NCBI RefSeq assembly: GCF_002305855.1 | Contig: NZ_CP022163.1 | Coordinates: forward strand, 9,739,765-9,803,764 | Length of the DNA stretch: 64,000 nucleotides | Reading direction: 5' to 3' | From: Melittangium boletus DSM 14713 | Lineage (GTDB): Bacteria > Myxococcota > Myxococcia > Myxococcales > Myxococcaceae | In this document: one piece after another, positions 8,436-17,891 of the stretch | Numbering within the stretch: position 1 is the stretch's first letter | How the letters are laid out: the number at the start of each line of letters is the position of its first letter | Made by a program: the position numbers and the translations under genes | Notes under the pieces: model-generated | What the model was told of the DNA's origin: nothing | Seen by the model: the letters and a program-made list of their open reading frames with translations, nothing else | The model's database searches: none

Positions 8436-8798
8436 TCAGCGCTTGAAGCTGGCCACCACGCGCTGCAGGCGCTCCTGGTCGACGTCCTTCACGTCGACGA
8501 AGCGCACGCCGATGGCCTCGGCGTCGTCCCGCACCCACGAGATGACGCCCTCGAGGTCGAAGTCCTCGCCTTCCACCGACATCTGCAGCCGCACGCGCGC
8601 GCCCACGTCGTAGGAGCGGCGCGTGCGCAGGCACAGTCCTCCCGCGGACAGGTTGAGCGAGTAGGCGTGCAGCGCGCGCGCGGCGTCCTGCACCTCCTTG
8701 AATCGCACGTCGAACGTCGCGCTCATCCGCTCATGCGCCCGCCGGTTGGCATATGCCACCGCCGCTGGATCCATTGACTCGGCTGTCTTCATGGTCAT
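8436..8798 (-). CDS. PilZ domain protein, probable cyclic-di-GMP receptor
   Basis: The chosen ATG at 8798 is preceded by GAGGGA about ten bases upstream, and gives 120 residues. An in-frame opening further upstream lacks such a site. The protein is a single PilZ domain. The RRAHER motif (RxxxR type, around residue 20) and the NLSAGGL motif (D/N-x-S-x-x-G) are the two parts of the c-di-GMP site, followed by beta strands with DVGARVRLQ and a closing VRFVDV. Myxobacteria have many stand-alone PilZ proteins that link c-di-GMP to motility and exopolysaccharide. A TATAAA stretch on the minus strand near 8838-8843 may belong to its promoter. Confidence 0.85.
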   Translation of the reverse strand: MTMKTAESMDPAAVAYANRRAHERMSATFDVRFKEVQDAARALHAYSLNLSAGGLCLRTRRSYDVGARVRLQMSVEGEDFDLEGVISWVRDDAEAIGVRFVDVKDVDQERLQRVVASFKR

Positions 8799-8985
8799 GC
8801 GCACTGATTCCCTCGAGCGTGTGAGACGTGTGGCCCTTTTATAGGGAGCGCCCCGCCAGGGCGCACCCAGGGAAATCCCCTCACGTCCCAGCAAGTGTCC
8901 GCTGTCCTCCATGTCTTGTTCAAGGGGGGTCCGTTTCTACTCGAACGTCTTATTAGTCCCGTTCGCGATTACGACGGGGGCATCA

Positions 8986-9873
8986 ATGCGAGCGGATTTT
9001 CTCCTCTGGAGTGGAGTCTTTCTCATCAGTCTGACGATGAGTGCGTGCAGCGATGGTGGCACGGGTCCCAACACAGGCGGTGATTCCGGAGTGGTCCTGG
9101 ATGGAGGGGGTGTCACGCCACCAGAAGATGGCGGTGTTCCCGAGCCTCCCGTGGAGTCGGGCTGTGACGTGGCGAGGCAGCGAGGCTGTGCCACGGGCGA
9201 GGCGTGCATGCGAGGCCAGCTGGAGGACGGAGGCCAGGGCAACGTGTGCTTCGCCGGCGAGTGCGACGTGGTGGCGCAGAACTGCGCCGCGGGCTCGCGC
9301 TGCACCTATGTGAGCCAGGGCAATGTGACGAGCCGGCGCTGCGTGCCCGCGAGCACGGGCACGGTGGACGAAGGCGGCAACTGTCAGAGCATCGCGACCA
9401 CCGAGGGCGACTTCTACGACACGTGCAAGGCGGGCCTGGCCTGTACGGCGTCCCCCACCTCGGGAGGCGGCACCGCCCCCTATACCTGCAAGCGCTTCTG
9501 CCACGGCGGCGATCAATGCGCGGCGCCGAGCGACTGTGTCGAGGTGATGCACTTCACGGGCTCGAATGAGCTCCCCCGGGTGTGCGGCGCGCCGGGCGCC
9601 TCGTGTGACGTGCTGACACAGGGGTGCACGAGCCCGTTGGGCTGCTACCCCTCGCCCAAGAGCGGCAGCGTGTGCGTGACGGCGGGCACACTGGCGGATG
9701 GCCAGCCGTGCACGTACTCGAACGACTGCGGCCCTGGAAGCGCGTGCGTGAAGGACGGCGTGGGGCTGGTGTGCCGCGAGATGTGCCGCGCGCCCTCGGG
9801 CTCGCCGGCTTGCTCGAGCGGCCGCTGCGAACCCCTCCAGGACTTCCCGGGCGTGGGGGTGTGCGTGCCGTAG
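8986..9873 (+). CDS. Cysteine-rich lipoprotein
   Basis: ATG 8986 follows a GGGGG ribosome site and gives 295 residues. A lipoprotein signal peptide (LLWSGVFLISLTMSAC) ends in a lipobox Cys near residue 20. A Gly/Pro-rich linker then leads to a body with 28 cysteines in regularly spaced pairs, such as GCDVARQRGCATGEAC and CTYSNDCGPGSAC. The even number fits extracytoplasmic disulfides. Myxobacteria encode many such Dickkopf/EGF-like lipoproteins, mostly of unknown function and probably on the cell surface. Its stop lies only three bases from the convergent stop of the next gene. Confidence 0.75.
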   Translation: MRADFLLWSGVFLISLTMSACSDGGTGPNTGGDSGVVLDGGGVTPPEDGGVPEPPVESGCDVARQRGCATGEACMRGQLEDGGQGNVCFAGECDVVAQNCAAGSRCTYVSQGNVTSRRCVPASTGTVDEGGNCQSIATTEGDFYDTCKAGLACTASPTSGGGTAPYTCKRFCHGGDQCAAPSDCVEVMHFTGSNELPRVCGAPGASCDVLTQGCTSPLGCYPSPKSGSVCVTAGTLADGQPCTYSNDCGPGSACVKDGVGLVCREMCRAPSGSPACSSGRCEPLQDFPGVGVCVP

Positions 9874-9876
9874 CGC

Positions 9877-12252
9877 TCAGCCGCTCCGCTCGCGCCGTTC
9901 GTACCACAGCGCGAGCGCGAGCAGGGCCAGTCCGCCGAGCGACAATCCGGCCCCGAGCCTCAAGCCGGCCGCCTGGTACGTGAAGGTGACGCGGTGGGTG
10001 CCCGCCGGGAGCCGGAGGCCGCGCACCGCGACGTTGGCCGGAAGGATGGGCGCGGGCTGTCCGTCCACCGTCGCGCTCCAGCCGGAGTACCAGGCATCGT
10101 TGAGCACGAGCACCGTGGACCGGCGTGCTTCCACGTCCAACTCCACGTGCTCCGGGGTGTAGCGAACGAAGCGCACCTGGCCTGGCTCGTCCCCGGCGGG
10201 TGGCGCGTCCTCGGGTGCGCCCGGAGGACATTCGAGGACGACCTGCCGGCCGGGCTGGAAGGCGCGAGAGAAGACGCGGGCTCGCGCCGCGTCCACGTCG
10301 GGCTCGCACACGGGCGTGGCGAGATAGGCACGTGGCAGCACCCGGGGATTGCGCAGCAACACCGCGTTGAAGCGCGGCTCCTCGGCGACGACGACGTCCG
10401 CGTTGCCACCCGCCTTCGCGTACTCCGAGGCCTGGACGACGACGTAGCGCACGTGGAAGAGGCCGGCGAAGCGGCCCAGCAGCAACTCCATGGCGCCTAG
10501 CCGATCCTCCAGGCTGAAGTACCGGCTGGAGACCGTGGGCAGATAGGACAGCGCGCTCTCCAGATTCCAAAGCGCGGGCGTATCCGGCTCCAGGATGGTG
10601 ACGGAGTTGATGGACGTGATGTCGATTCGCTCGAGCCCCTCGGGCACCTGCTCCTGCTTGAACTTCGGCACCGCCGCGTACACCCGAGGCCGTCCCGCTC
10701 CGGCATCCCGCTCACTCCGCAGGATGGCGTCCACCATGCTCGTGGGCTGATGGAGCACGTCGGGATACGTCACCAGGTACAAGTGCTCGTTGGCCAGGAA
10801 GAGGACGGCGAGTTGGAGCGCGATGAGCAGCCCCGCGCGCCGCTCCGGAATGCTCACCCAGAGCAGCACCCCGCCCATCACCGCGAGCATCCCCGCCGCG
10901 CTCCCGGCCGCGAGCAGGAAGTTGCCCTGGAGCATCTCCAACACCTCGGGCTGGGCCCGTGCCCAGAGTCCGCGGATCACCCCGTCCGAGAACCACCGAG
11001 TCCCCCACTCCCCCAGCAGGAGCACGCCCCACCCCGCCGCGAGTCCGAGGACGACCTGGCCGAGCCGGCGCGCCGGGACGAGCCCGCGACGCACCGCTTC
11101 CCCTCCAGCCCCCACCCCCAGCGCACACGCGAACAGGAAGTAGGGCAGCAACTTCTCCGGGTAGCGGAAGGAGTTCCAGAAGGGCATCCACCGGTAGAGC
11201 CAGCCGTAGAAGGGCAGGTGTCGCGCCATCGCCAGCGCCAGGACCAGGAGCGCGCCCCCCGCCACCTTCCACGTCAGCGGCTCGCGCCGATGGACCCAGA
11301 GGGCCACGCCCAGCAGGACCAGGGCGGGCGCCCCCAGGTGGACCGAATCCACCCAGAGCGTCTGCATGCCGGACTGGAGCAATTCGTCCGCCAGCGCGAG
11401 CGGGGCACTGCCCGTGTTCGGATCGAGGAAGAGCGGCCCGAGGGCGAGCTCGAGCAGCCTCAACGGGTGGAAGGAGAAGGAGGTGGCCTTCTCGAGCGTG
11501 GCCGCGGTGGGTTGCGCGTCCCCGAGCACGCCGAGCACCGGAAGAATCTGCACCGAGGAGAGGAGCACGCCGAGCGCGATCAACAGGAGCGCGCGGGGCA
11601 CTGCCCGCGCAATCTCGGAGCGCCGGGGGCGCAGCAGCACGAGCCCCAGCAGCGCGCCATTGCACAGGGCGAAGCTCTGGGGATCGCCGCTCAACAGCAC
11701 GAGACACAGGGGGACGGCGGCGGCGGCGGCGCGGCGCGCGGAGGGCTCGCGCAGGAAGCGTTCGGCGCCCCACAACGCCCAGGGGAACGTCGCGGCCGCC
11801 ATCAGGTAGAGCAGGTTGTTGCTGATGCACACCAGGTAGCCGCTCAAGGCGTAGGTGAGCCCCGCGAGCAACGCCGCGCCTCGGCCCTGCCCCCACAACC
11901 GGGCGAAGCGGTAGGTGCCCGCCAGCGCGGCGACATAGGCGCCCAGGGTGATGAGCTTGAGCGCCGTCTCGAGCGGCAGCAGCAGGTAGAGAAGGTTCGT
12001 GGGGTGGAACGCCCCGGAGATGAGCATGCCCGGATAGGGCTGCCCCAGACCGTCGTAGGGGTACCACTCCGGAAACTGGAACTGGGAGACGCGCTCCACC
12101 CAGTACTTCTTCAGCGGGTAGTAGACCCGGAGGATGTCGCGCGCGATGAACACCTTGTCGGTGAAGGTCGCGCGGTGGAAGTAGAGGAGCGGAATCGCCA
12201 GGGTGGCGAATACCACCGCGAGGCGGCTCCGGGTTGGCGCGGGAAGGGGCAT
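9877..12252 (-). CDS. YfhO-family integral membrane protein, putative glycosyltransferase-like
   Basis: The 791-residue protein has a long hydrophobic N-terminal part with about a dozen membrane helices, an extracytoplasmic C-terminal part with beta-rich sequence (DVEARRSTVLVLNDAWYSGWSATVDG), and a final helix (GLSLGGLALLALALWYERRER). The motif FPEWYPYDGLGQPYPG after the first helix, followed by HPTNLLYLLLP, is typical of YfhO/GtrB-partner membrane proteins resembling C-type glycosyltransferases. Family members have been linked to glycosylation of wall teichoic acids or lipids using polyprenyl-phosphate sugars. The specific donor and acceptor here are unknown. Confidence 0.75.
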   Translation of the reverse strand: MPLPAPTRSRLAVVFATLAIPLLYFHRATFTDKVFIARDILRVYYPLKKYWVERVSQFQFPEWYPYDGLGQPYPGMLISGAFHPTNLLYLLLPLETALKLITLGAYVAALAGTYRFARLWGQGRGAALLAGLTYALSGYLVCISNNLLYLMAAATFPWALWGAERFLREPSARRAAAAAVPLCLVLLSGDPQSFALCNGALLGLVLLRPRRSEIARAVPRALLLIALGVLLSSVQILPVLGVLGDAQPTAATLEKATSFSFHPLRLLELALGPLFLDPNTGSAPLALADELLQSGMQTLWVDSVHLGAPALVLLGVALWVHRREPLTWKVAGGALLVLALAMARHLPFYGWLYRWMPFWNSFRYPEKLLPYFLFACALGVGAGGEAVRRGLVPARRLGQVVLGLAAGWGVLLLGEWGTRWFSDGVIRGLWARAQPEVLEMLQGNFLLAAGSAAGMLAVMGGVLLWVSIPERRAGLLIALQLAVLFLANEHLYLVTYPDVLHQPTSMVDAILRSERDAGAGRPRVYAAVPKFKQEQVPEGLERIDITSINSVTILEPDTPALWNLESALSYLPTVSSRYFSLEDRLGAMELLLGRFAGLFHVRYVVVQASEYAKAGGNADVVVAEEPRFNAVLLRNPRVLPRAYLATPVCEPDVDAARARVFSRAFQPGRQVVLECPPGAPEDAPPAGDEPGQVRFVRYTPEHVELDVEARRSTVLVLNDAWYSGWSATVDGQPAPILPANVAVRGLRLPAGTHRVTFTYQAAGLRLGAGLSLGGLALLALALWYERRERSG

Positions 12253-12313
12253 GGGTCGCCGCCCATTAACCTTCTCCGCTCCCGGAGCGACAAGCCATTC
12301 CGCGCCTCGCGTC

Positions 12314-14983
12314 TCACCCGGTGTTGCGCATGCCCCCGGCGATGCCGCTGAGCGTGAGCAGCAGCGGCCGGTCGCAGTGGTCCTCTCCCGCGCGCTTGCG
12401 CCGCATGAGCTCCACCTGGAGGAAGGACATGGGATCGATGTAGGGGTTGCGCAGGGCGATGCTCTGCTTGAGCTGCCGGTTGTTGGCGAGCAGGCGCGGC
12501 TCTCCCGTCACGCGCTTCACCCACCGCAGGGTGCGCGAGTACTCGGCGCGGATGCGCGCCCACAGGTCCTTCGTGGACTCGGGGGCCAGGGCCGCGTAGC
12601 GCGAGGCGATGGCCATGTCCGACTTGGCGAGCACCATGGCCACGTTGTCGATGACGGTGCGGAAGTAGGGCCACTGCTTGTACATGCGGTTGAGCAGCAC
12701 CAGCCCCTCGGGCCGCGAGCCCAGCGTCTCCAGCGCCGAGCCCACCCCGTACCAACCCGGGAGGATCGCGCGATTCTGCGTCCAGGAGAACACCCAGGGG
12801 ATGGCGCGCAGGGACTCGAGGCCGCCCGCGGCACGCTTGCTCGGGCGCGAGCCGATGGGCAGGGCGGAGATCTCCTCGATGGGCGTGGCCGCCTGGAAGA
12901 AGGGCACGAAGGCTGGATCCTCCCAGACGAGCGCCCGGTAGGCGCGGCGGCCCGTCTCCGCCAGCTCGTCGAAGGCGGCACGGAACGCGGGCTCCTCCTC
13001 GGACGCCAGCCGCGGCTGGGCATCGAGCGAGTGCAGCAATACCCCGCCGAGCACCAGCTCCAGGGTGCGCCGCGCCAGCTCGGGACGGGCGTACTTGTGA
13101 TCCAACGCCTCGCCTTGCTCGGTGGCCTTGTAGGTGCCCGCCACGCTGCCCGGCGGCAACGCGAGGATGGCCGCCTGGGCGGGACCGCCGCCACGCGCCA
13201 CCGTCTCGCCACGGCCGTGGAACAGGCGCAGGCGCACCCCCGCCTCGTGCGCCACCTGGGTGAGCGCGGACTGGGCCCGGTAGAGCGCGGCGTTGGCGGC
13301 CAGCAGCCCCACCTCCTTGCCCGAGTCGCTGTAGCCCACCATCACCTCCTGCACCCCGCGCGCCTTGAGGTGCTGGCGGTACTCCGCGTGGGTGAACAGC
13401 GCGCGCAGCACGCCCGGGCCGTCATCGAGCGCCCCGAGTTGTTCGAACAAGGGCACCACGTCCACGGTGGCGCACCCGCGAGCCTCGTCCCAGAGCCCCA
13501 CGCCCTTGGCGCACTGGAAGGCCGCCAGCACGTCCTCGGCGGTCGAGGCCATGGAGAGGATGAGCGTGCGGCAACACCCCTCCCCCGACTCGGCCTGGGC
13601 CTCGCGCATGCGCTGGAGCACCGCGAGCAGCCGCTTGCCGCCCTCGGTCGGCGCGGGGCCGCCATTCAGGGACGCGGCGGCGCTGCGCGCGTCCTCGGCG
13701 GGGGCGCGCACCTCCAGCTCGGCGAGGTGGAAGCCCACGGCGCGCACCAGCGCGATGAAGCGGCGGATCTGCCGCACGCCCGCGTGACCCGCCCGGGCCT
13801 CGTTGAGCGAGCGCTCCAGCAGCTCCAGATCCCTCAGGAGATCCTGGGGCGAGCGGTAGGCGGCGTCGGGTAGCGGATTCGTCTTCCCGGCGCGGCGGCC
13901 CTCGACGTAGACGAGCGCGGCCTGGAGCCGTCCCTCCATGAAGCGCAGCTTGCGGCGCCAGGGCTCGCCCTCGGTACGGGCACCATAGCGCGCCATCACC
14001 TCGGGCAGGGCGCGGGCATCCGCGTCAAGCGAGGCCTGGAGTTCATCGGAGACGTGGGTATGGCGCTCGGACTGGGTGAGCACCCACCCCAGCTTGGCGA
14101 TGTTCTCGCGCAGGGCGCGCAGGCCCCGGGCCCGGTGGGCGCGCAGCGTGTCCGCGAACACCTCGGGCGTCACCAGGGGATTGCCGTCCATGTCGCCGCC
14201 CACCCACGAGTGCACCCGCACCGGCGCGACGATGACGCCCAGGGGCTCGCCATAGGCGCGCTCGAAGGCCCAGTTGAGCGTCTCCGGCATGAGCGCGAGC
14301 TGCTCGGCCAGCACCTCCTCCACGTACCAGAGGACGTTCTTCACCTCGTCGCCCACCGTGGGGCGCTCGCGGCGCAGCTCGTCCGTCTGCCACAGGGCGG
14401 AGATCTCCTCGCGCATGGCCAGGTGCGTGTCCGCCTTCTCGCGGGGCGTGAGCTGGCAGCGGTCGCGGTTCTCCAGGAGCCGGGCGAGCCGGTACGTCTT
14501 CTCCAGCACGGTGCGGCGCGCGGCCTGGGTGGGGTGCGCGGTGAGGGTGAGCGTCACGCGCATGGCCTGGAGCGTCTCGCGCAGCTTCGCGGCGCTCACG
14601 CCCGCCTGCCGCAGCTGTTGCATCACCGCCTCGAGCGAGCCGCGCTGGGCCCCGCGCTGTCCGCTGATCTGATGCTCGCGGGTGCGGCGCACGCGGTGGT
14701 TCTGCTCGGCCAGGTTGACGAGGCGGAAGTAGGTGGAGAAGGCGCGCAGCACGGGCTCGGCCTGCTCCAGGGGCATGCGGCGCAGGAGCGCGGCCAGCTC
14801 CGAGGCGGCGGCGCGGCGGCCTGACTTGGGACCCCGGCGCCGCTCGATGGAGAGCCGGCGCACGCGCTCCTCCAGCTCGAAGACGGCCTGACCCTCCTGT
14901 TCGATGATGACTTCCCCGAGCAGTTGGCCCAGGAGCCGGACGTCCTGGCGCAGCGGCAGATCCACGTGACGAATGGGAGGCAT
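12314..14983 (-). CDS. ppc: Phosphoenolpyruvate carboxylase
   Basis: The 889-residue length matches the family (about 880). The catalytic signatures are all present: LTLTAHPTQAARRTV with the essential His, VGYSDSGKEVG with the Lys, FHGRGETVARGGGP with the Arg, an EQGEALDHKYARPELA segment, and the conserved C-terminal end GGMRNTG. The enzyme adds bicarbonate to phosphoenolpyruvate to make oxaloacetate and refill the TCA cycle. The gene appears monocistronic, 61 bases from its same-strand neighbour downstream. A TAGCGT hexamer just upstream of the start could be a -10 element. Confidence 0.97.
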   Translation of the reverse strand: MPPIRHVDLPLRQDVRLLGQLLGEVIIEQEGQAVFELEERVRRLSIERRRGPKSGRRAAASELAALLRRMPLEQAEPVLRAFSTYFRLVNLAEQNHRVRRTREHQISGQRGAQRGSLEAVMQQLRQAGVSAAKLRETLQAMRVTLTLTAHPTQAARRTVLEKTYRLARLLENRDRCQLTPREKADTHLAMREEISALWQTDELRRERPTVGDEVKNVLWYVEEVLAEQLALMPETLNWAFERAYGEPLGVIVAPVRVHSWVGGDMDGNPLVTPEVFADTLRAHRARGLRALRENIAKLGWVLTQSERHTHVSDELQASLDADARALPEVMARYGARTEGEPWRRKLRFMEGRLQAALVYVEGRRAGKTNPLPDAAYRSPQDLLRDLELLERSLNEARAGHAGVRQIRRFIALVRAVGFHLAELEVRAPAEDARSAAASLNGGPAPTEGGKRLLAVLQRMREAQAESGEGCCRTLILSMASTAEDVLAAFQCAKGVGLWDEARGCATVDVVPLFEQLGALDDGPGVLRALFTHAEYRQHLKARGVQEVMVGYSDSGKEVGLLAANAALYRAQSALTQVAHEAGVRLRLFHGRGETVARGGGPAQAAILALPPGSVAGTYKATEQGEALDHKYARPELARRTLELVLGGVLLHSLDAQPRLASEEEPAFRAAFDELAETGRRAYRALVWEDPAFVPFFQAATPIEEISALPIGSRPSKRAAGGLESLRAIPWVFSWTQNRAILPGWYGVGSALETLGSRPEGLVLLNRMYKQWPYFRTVIDNVAMVLAKSDMAIASRYAALAPESTKDLWARIRAEYSRTLRWVKRVTGEPRLLANNRQLKQSIALRNPYIDPMSFLQVELMRRKRAGEDHCDRPLLLTLSGIAGGMRNTG

Positions 14984-15054
14984 GACGCGGCACGCTAGGA
15001 CGCCCCCCGGCGCGGATCCACCCCCGAAAAGGGACTATCCGCGTCCCAACGTCC

Positions 15055-17616
15055 TCACGTCCCGATGCGGCGCAGGATGAGCAGGGGCCCGTCGTCCACC
15101 TTGCGCTCCGTCAGATCGATGGCGCAATCGAGCATCCAGTCGCCATGGCCCTCGGGATCCAACAGGCGCTGCTGGGCGTCCCACTGCCGGGGGCCCGTCT
15201 CCTTGAGGAGCGTGTAGGCGGGCCGGCGGGCCTGGGGCGTGAGCACCACGCTGCCGTGCTCCTCGAAGTAGGGAGCCATGGCCGCCTCCAGCTTCGCCGC
15301 CGTCCAGGCCTCCCCGCCCGCGTCCAGCCGCAGGAGCGAGACCGCGTCCGCCCACCGGCGCAGGCCGAGCATGCGCACCAGCCGGTACAGCTCGTTGCGC
15401 ACGTGCGCCGCGAAGGCCCGGGGATCGTCGGTGAGGTCCTGCGGGCGGCGCTCGGCGGGGGCCTCGGGCCGGGGCATGAGCGCCTCGCCCGGGCTCTTCA
15501 GCCGCTCCCACTCGTCCAACAGGCTCTGGTCCACGTGGCGGATCATCGCCCGCAGCCACTCGATGATGTCCTTGAGCTCGTCGTTGCGGTAGCGCTCGGG
15601 GATGGTCTGGGTGAGGGCCTTGTAGCAATCCCCCAGGTAGCGCATGAGCACGCCCTCGCTGCGCTGCAGGCCGTACTCCCGGATGTAGTCGTGGAACGTC
15701 ATGTACCGCTCGTACATGTCGCGCAGAATGGACTTGGGCCGGATGTTCTCCGCGCCCACCCACGGGTGCTTGTCCGCGAAGGCGTTGAAGGTCGTGTAGA
15801 TGAAGTCGCGGTTGGGCTTGGGCCACTCGAGCTTGTCCAGCTCCGCCATGCGCTCGTCGTACTCCATGCCGCGCGCCTTCATCTCGGCGATCTTCTCGCC
15901 CTTGAGCTCGTGCAGCTGGGCGTAGAGCACCACCTCGGGGTTCTCCAGGATGGACTCCGCGAGCGTCACCACGTCCAGCGCGTACGTCTCCGACTCGTGG
16001 TCCAGCTTGTTGAGCGTGTCCAGCAGGTAGAGCGACAGCGTCTGGTTGAGCGAGAAGTCGCGCTGCAGACCCGGCGCCACCGCCACGCTCGCCCCGCCGC
16101 CCCCCTCCCCCTTCTGCACGAGCACGAGGCCCGCGTTGCGCAGGGTGCGGAAGCACGCCGCCGCTTCCTTGAGGTTGCGCTTCTTGATGTAGTCCGAGCC
16201 GTGGGAGCGATCGATGAGCCGCACCAGGCGCTGGTAGCCCTCGGCGCCGCCCACCATCTCGCTCTGGAGCAGGTTGAGCAGGAAGCCGTGCGTCACCTCG
16301 AAGCGCGACTCCAGGGCCTCGGGCAGGCCCGTCTGCAGCCGCTCGAAGGTGTTCTTGTCGTAGTTGACGAAGCCCTTCTGCGGCGGAGGCTTGCGCGGCA
16401 GGCGCTTGCCGCCCTTGGCCTCCTTCTGGGCGATCTTCACGTTCTCGATGACGTGCTCGGGCGCCTGGGCCACCACGCTGCCCTGGGTGTCGAAGCCCTT
16501 GCGGCCCGCGCGCCCGGCGATCTGCTGGAAGTCGCGCACGCTCAGCGTGGCCAGCTTCTCGCCGTTGAACTTGAAGAGCTGGGTGAAGAGCACCGTGCGG
16601 ATGGGGATGTTCACCCCCACGCCCAGCGTGTCCGTGCCGCTGATGACCTTGAGCAGGCCCGTCTGCGCGAGCCGCTCCACCAGCAGCCGGTACTTGGGCA
16701 GGAGGCCCGCGTGGTGCATGCCGATGCCGTGGCGCAGGAAGCGCTGGAACTCCTTGCCGTAGGGCGTGTCGAAGGGCGCCTCCTGCAGCGCCAGGCGGAT
16801 GGCCTCCTTCTCCTCCTTGGTGGAGAAGTCCACGCTCATCAGGTTCTGCGCCTGCTCGGCCGCCGCGCGCTGGGAGAAGTTCACCAAGTAGATGGGCGCC
16901 TTCCTCTGGCGGATGAGGTCCTGGATGGTCTCGTGCAGGGGCGTCTCGCGGTACTCGAAGTCCAGGGGCACCGGGCGCACCGCGCTGCGCACGCTCACCA
17001 CCTCACGGCCGGTGAACTCCTGGAGCTTCTCCTCGATGACGTGCGTGTCGCCGAGCGTGGCCGACATCATCAGGAAGGTGGTGCCCGGCAGGGTGATGAG
17101 GGGAATCTGCCAGGCGATGCCACGCTCGCGGTCCGCGTAGTAGTGGAACTCGTCCATCACCACGTAGTCCGCGCGCAGCATGGCGTCGCGCAGGCCGAGG
17201 TTGGCGAGGATCTCCGCGGTGCAGCAAATGATGGGCGCCTCGCGGTTGATGGCCGCGTCGCCGGTGAGCAGGCCCACGTTCTCCGCGCCAAAGGCCTCGC
17301 ACAGGGCGAAGAACTTCTCGTTGACGAGCGCCTTGATGGGGCAGGTGTAGAAGGACACCTTGCCCTCGGCCATGGCCTTGAAGTGCAGCGCCATGGCCAC
17401 CAGCGACTTGCCCGAGCCGGTGGGCGTCTTGAGGAAGAGGTGCTTGCCCCCGAGCAATTCGAGGATGGCTTCCTCCTGCGCTGGGTAGAGGGCGAGCCCG
17501 GTGGACTCCACCCACCCCACGAAGCGGCTGAGGATTTCATCGGAGTCGAGGGGGCCCTGCGAGCGCTCCGGCAGGAGGGCCGCGAGCGGCGCACGGGGAG
17601 ATTCAGTCGTGACCAT
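15055..17616 (-). CDS. Ski2-like DEAD/DEAH-box helicase with C-terminal DUF3516
   Basis: Starting at ATG 17616 the protein has 853 residues. An in-frame GTG at 17772 is possible, but the added stretch is AT-rich and looks intergenic. The superfamily 2 motifs are in order: TPTGSGKS (I), CPIKALVNEKF (Ia), DEFHYY (II), MMSATLGD (III), and QIAGRAGRKGFDTQGSVV (VI). A long C-terminal half matches the DUF3516 family found with such helicases in actinobacteria and myxobacteria. A role in RNA unwinding or decay is likely from the Ski2/Mtr4-like core, but no bacterial substrate is established. It is divergent from the DUF2378 gene. Confidence 0.88.
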   Translation of the reverse strand: MVTTESPRAPLAALLPERSQGPLDSDEILSRFVGWVESTGLALYPAQEEAILELLGGKHLFLKTPTGSGKSLVAMALHFKAMAEGKVSFYTCPIKALVNEKFFALCEAFGAENVGLLTGDAAINREAPIICCTAEILANLGLRDAMLRADYVVMDEFHYYADRERGIAWQIPLITLPGTTFLMMSATLGDTHVIEEKLQEFTGREVVSVRSAVRPVPLDFEYRETPLHETIQDLIRQRKAPIYLVNFSQRAAAEQAQNLMSVDFSTKEEKEAIRLALQEAPFDTPYGKEFQRFLRHGIGMHHAGLLPKYRLLVERLAQTGLLKVISGTDTLGVGVNIPIRTVLFTQLFKFNGEKLATLSVRDFQQIAGRAGRKGFDTQGSVVAQAPEHVIENVKIAQKEAKGGKRLPRKPPPQKGFVNYDKNTFERLQTGLPEALESRFEVTHGFLLNLLQSEMVGGAEGYQRLVRLIDRSHGSDYIKKRNLKEAAACFRTLRNAGLVLVQKGEGGGGASVAVAPGLQRDFSLNQTLSLYLLDTLNKLDHESETYALDVVTLAESILENPEVVLYAQLHELKGEKIAEMKARGMEYDERMAELDKLEWPKPNRDFIYTTFNAFADKHPWVGAENIRPKSILRDMYERYMTFHDYIREYGLQRSEGVLMRYLGDCYKALTQTIPERYRNDELKDIIEWLRAMIRHVDQSLLDEWERLKSPGEALMPRPEAPAERRPQDLTDDPRAFAAHVRNELYRLVRMLGLRRWADAVSLLRLDAGGEAWTAAKLEAAMAPYFEEHGSVVLTPQARRPAYTLLKETGPRQWDAQQRLLDPEGHGDWMLDCAIDLTERKVDDGPLLILRRIGT

Positions 17617-17891
17617 GGGGGGGCGGACTTTAGGCGGGAGGGTGGGAGAAACGCCGGGGAAAGTGCACCCGAAATCCCGGAAAACACCTTCAACCCGTGA
17701 AAAGTCAAATAAACGGTCCTCAAATACGCTAGGATGCCGGGAGCGGGCATACCGCCCGCGCTTCTCATTCACGGAATGTCACGATCGGCGTCACTCCAAG
17801 GACGTAGATTTCCATTCAACGTGCATAACTGCACGATCCCTGAACAGGCATGTAGCGCCCACCTCTAGAGACCGGATATACCGGCAAACCT
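17617..17891. promoter_or_regulatory. Divergent intergenic region, helicase / DUF2378 gene
   Basis: This 275-base region is less GC-rich than its surroundings around 17690-17840. It contains a perfect inverted repeat GTGCA-TAAC-TGCAC at 17821-17834 and an interrupted palindrome CCGG-ATATA-CCGG at 17872-17884. Both lie shortly before the DUF2378 start and are candidate operator or promoter elements. No clear -35/-10 pair is visible. Confidence 0.35.

Noticed and set aside
15145..17700. 851-codon open frame on the plus strand opposite the helicase
   Set aside because: The minus strand carries all helicase motifs; the plus-strand frame has no recognisable domain and extends through the intergenic region.
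17617..17772. Longer start (GTG 17772) for the DUF3516 helicase
   Set aside because: The added 52 residues come from an AT-richer stretch without helicase similarity, and would consume the divergent promoter region.
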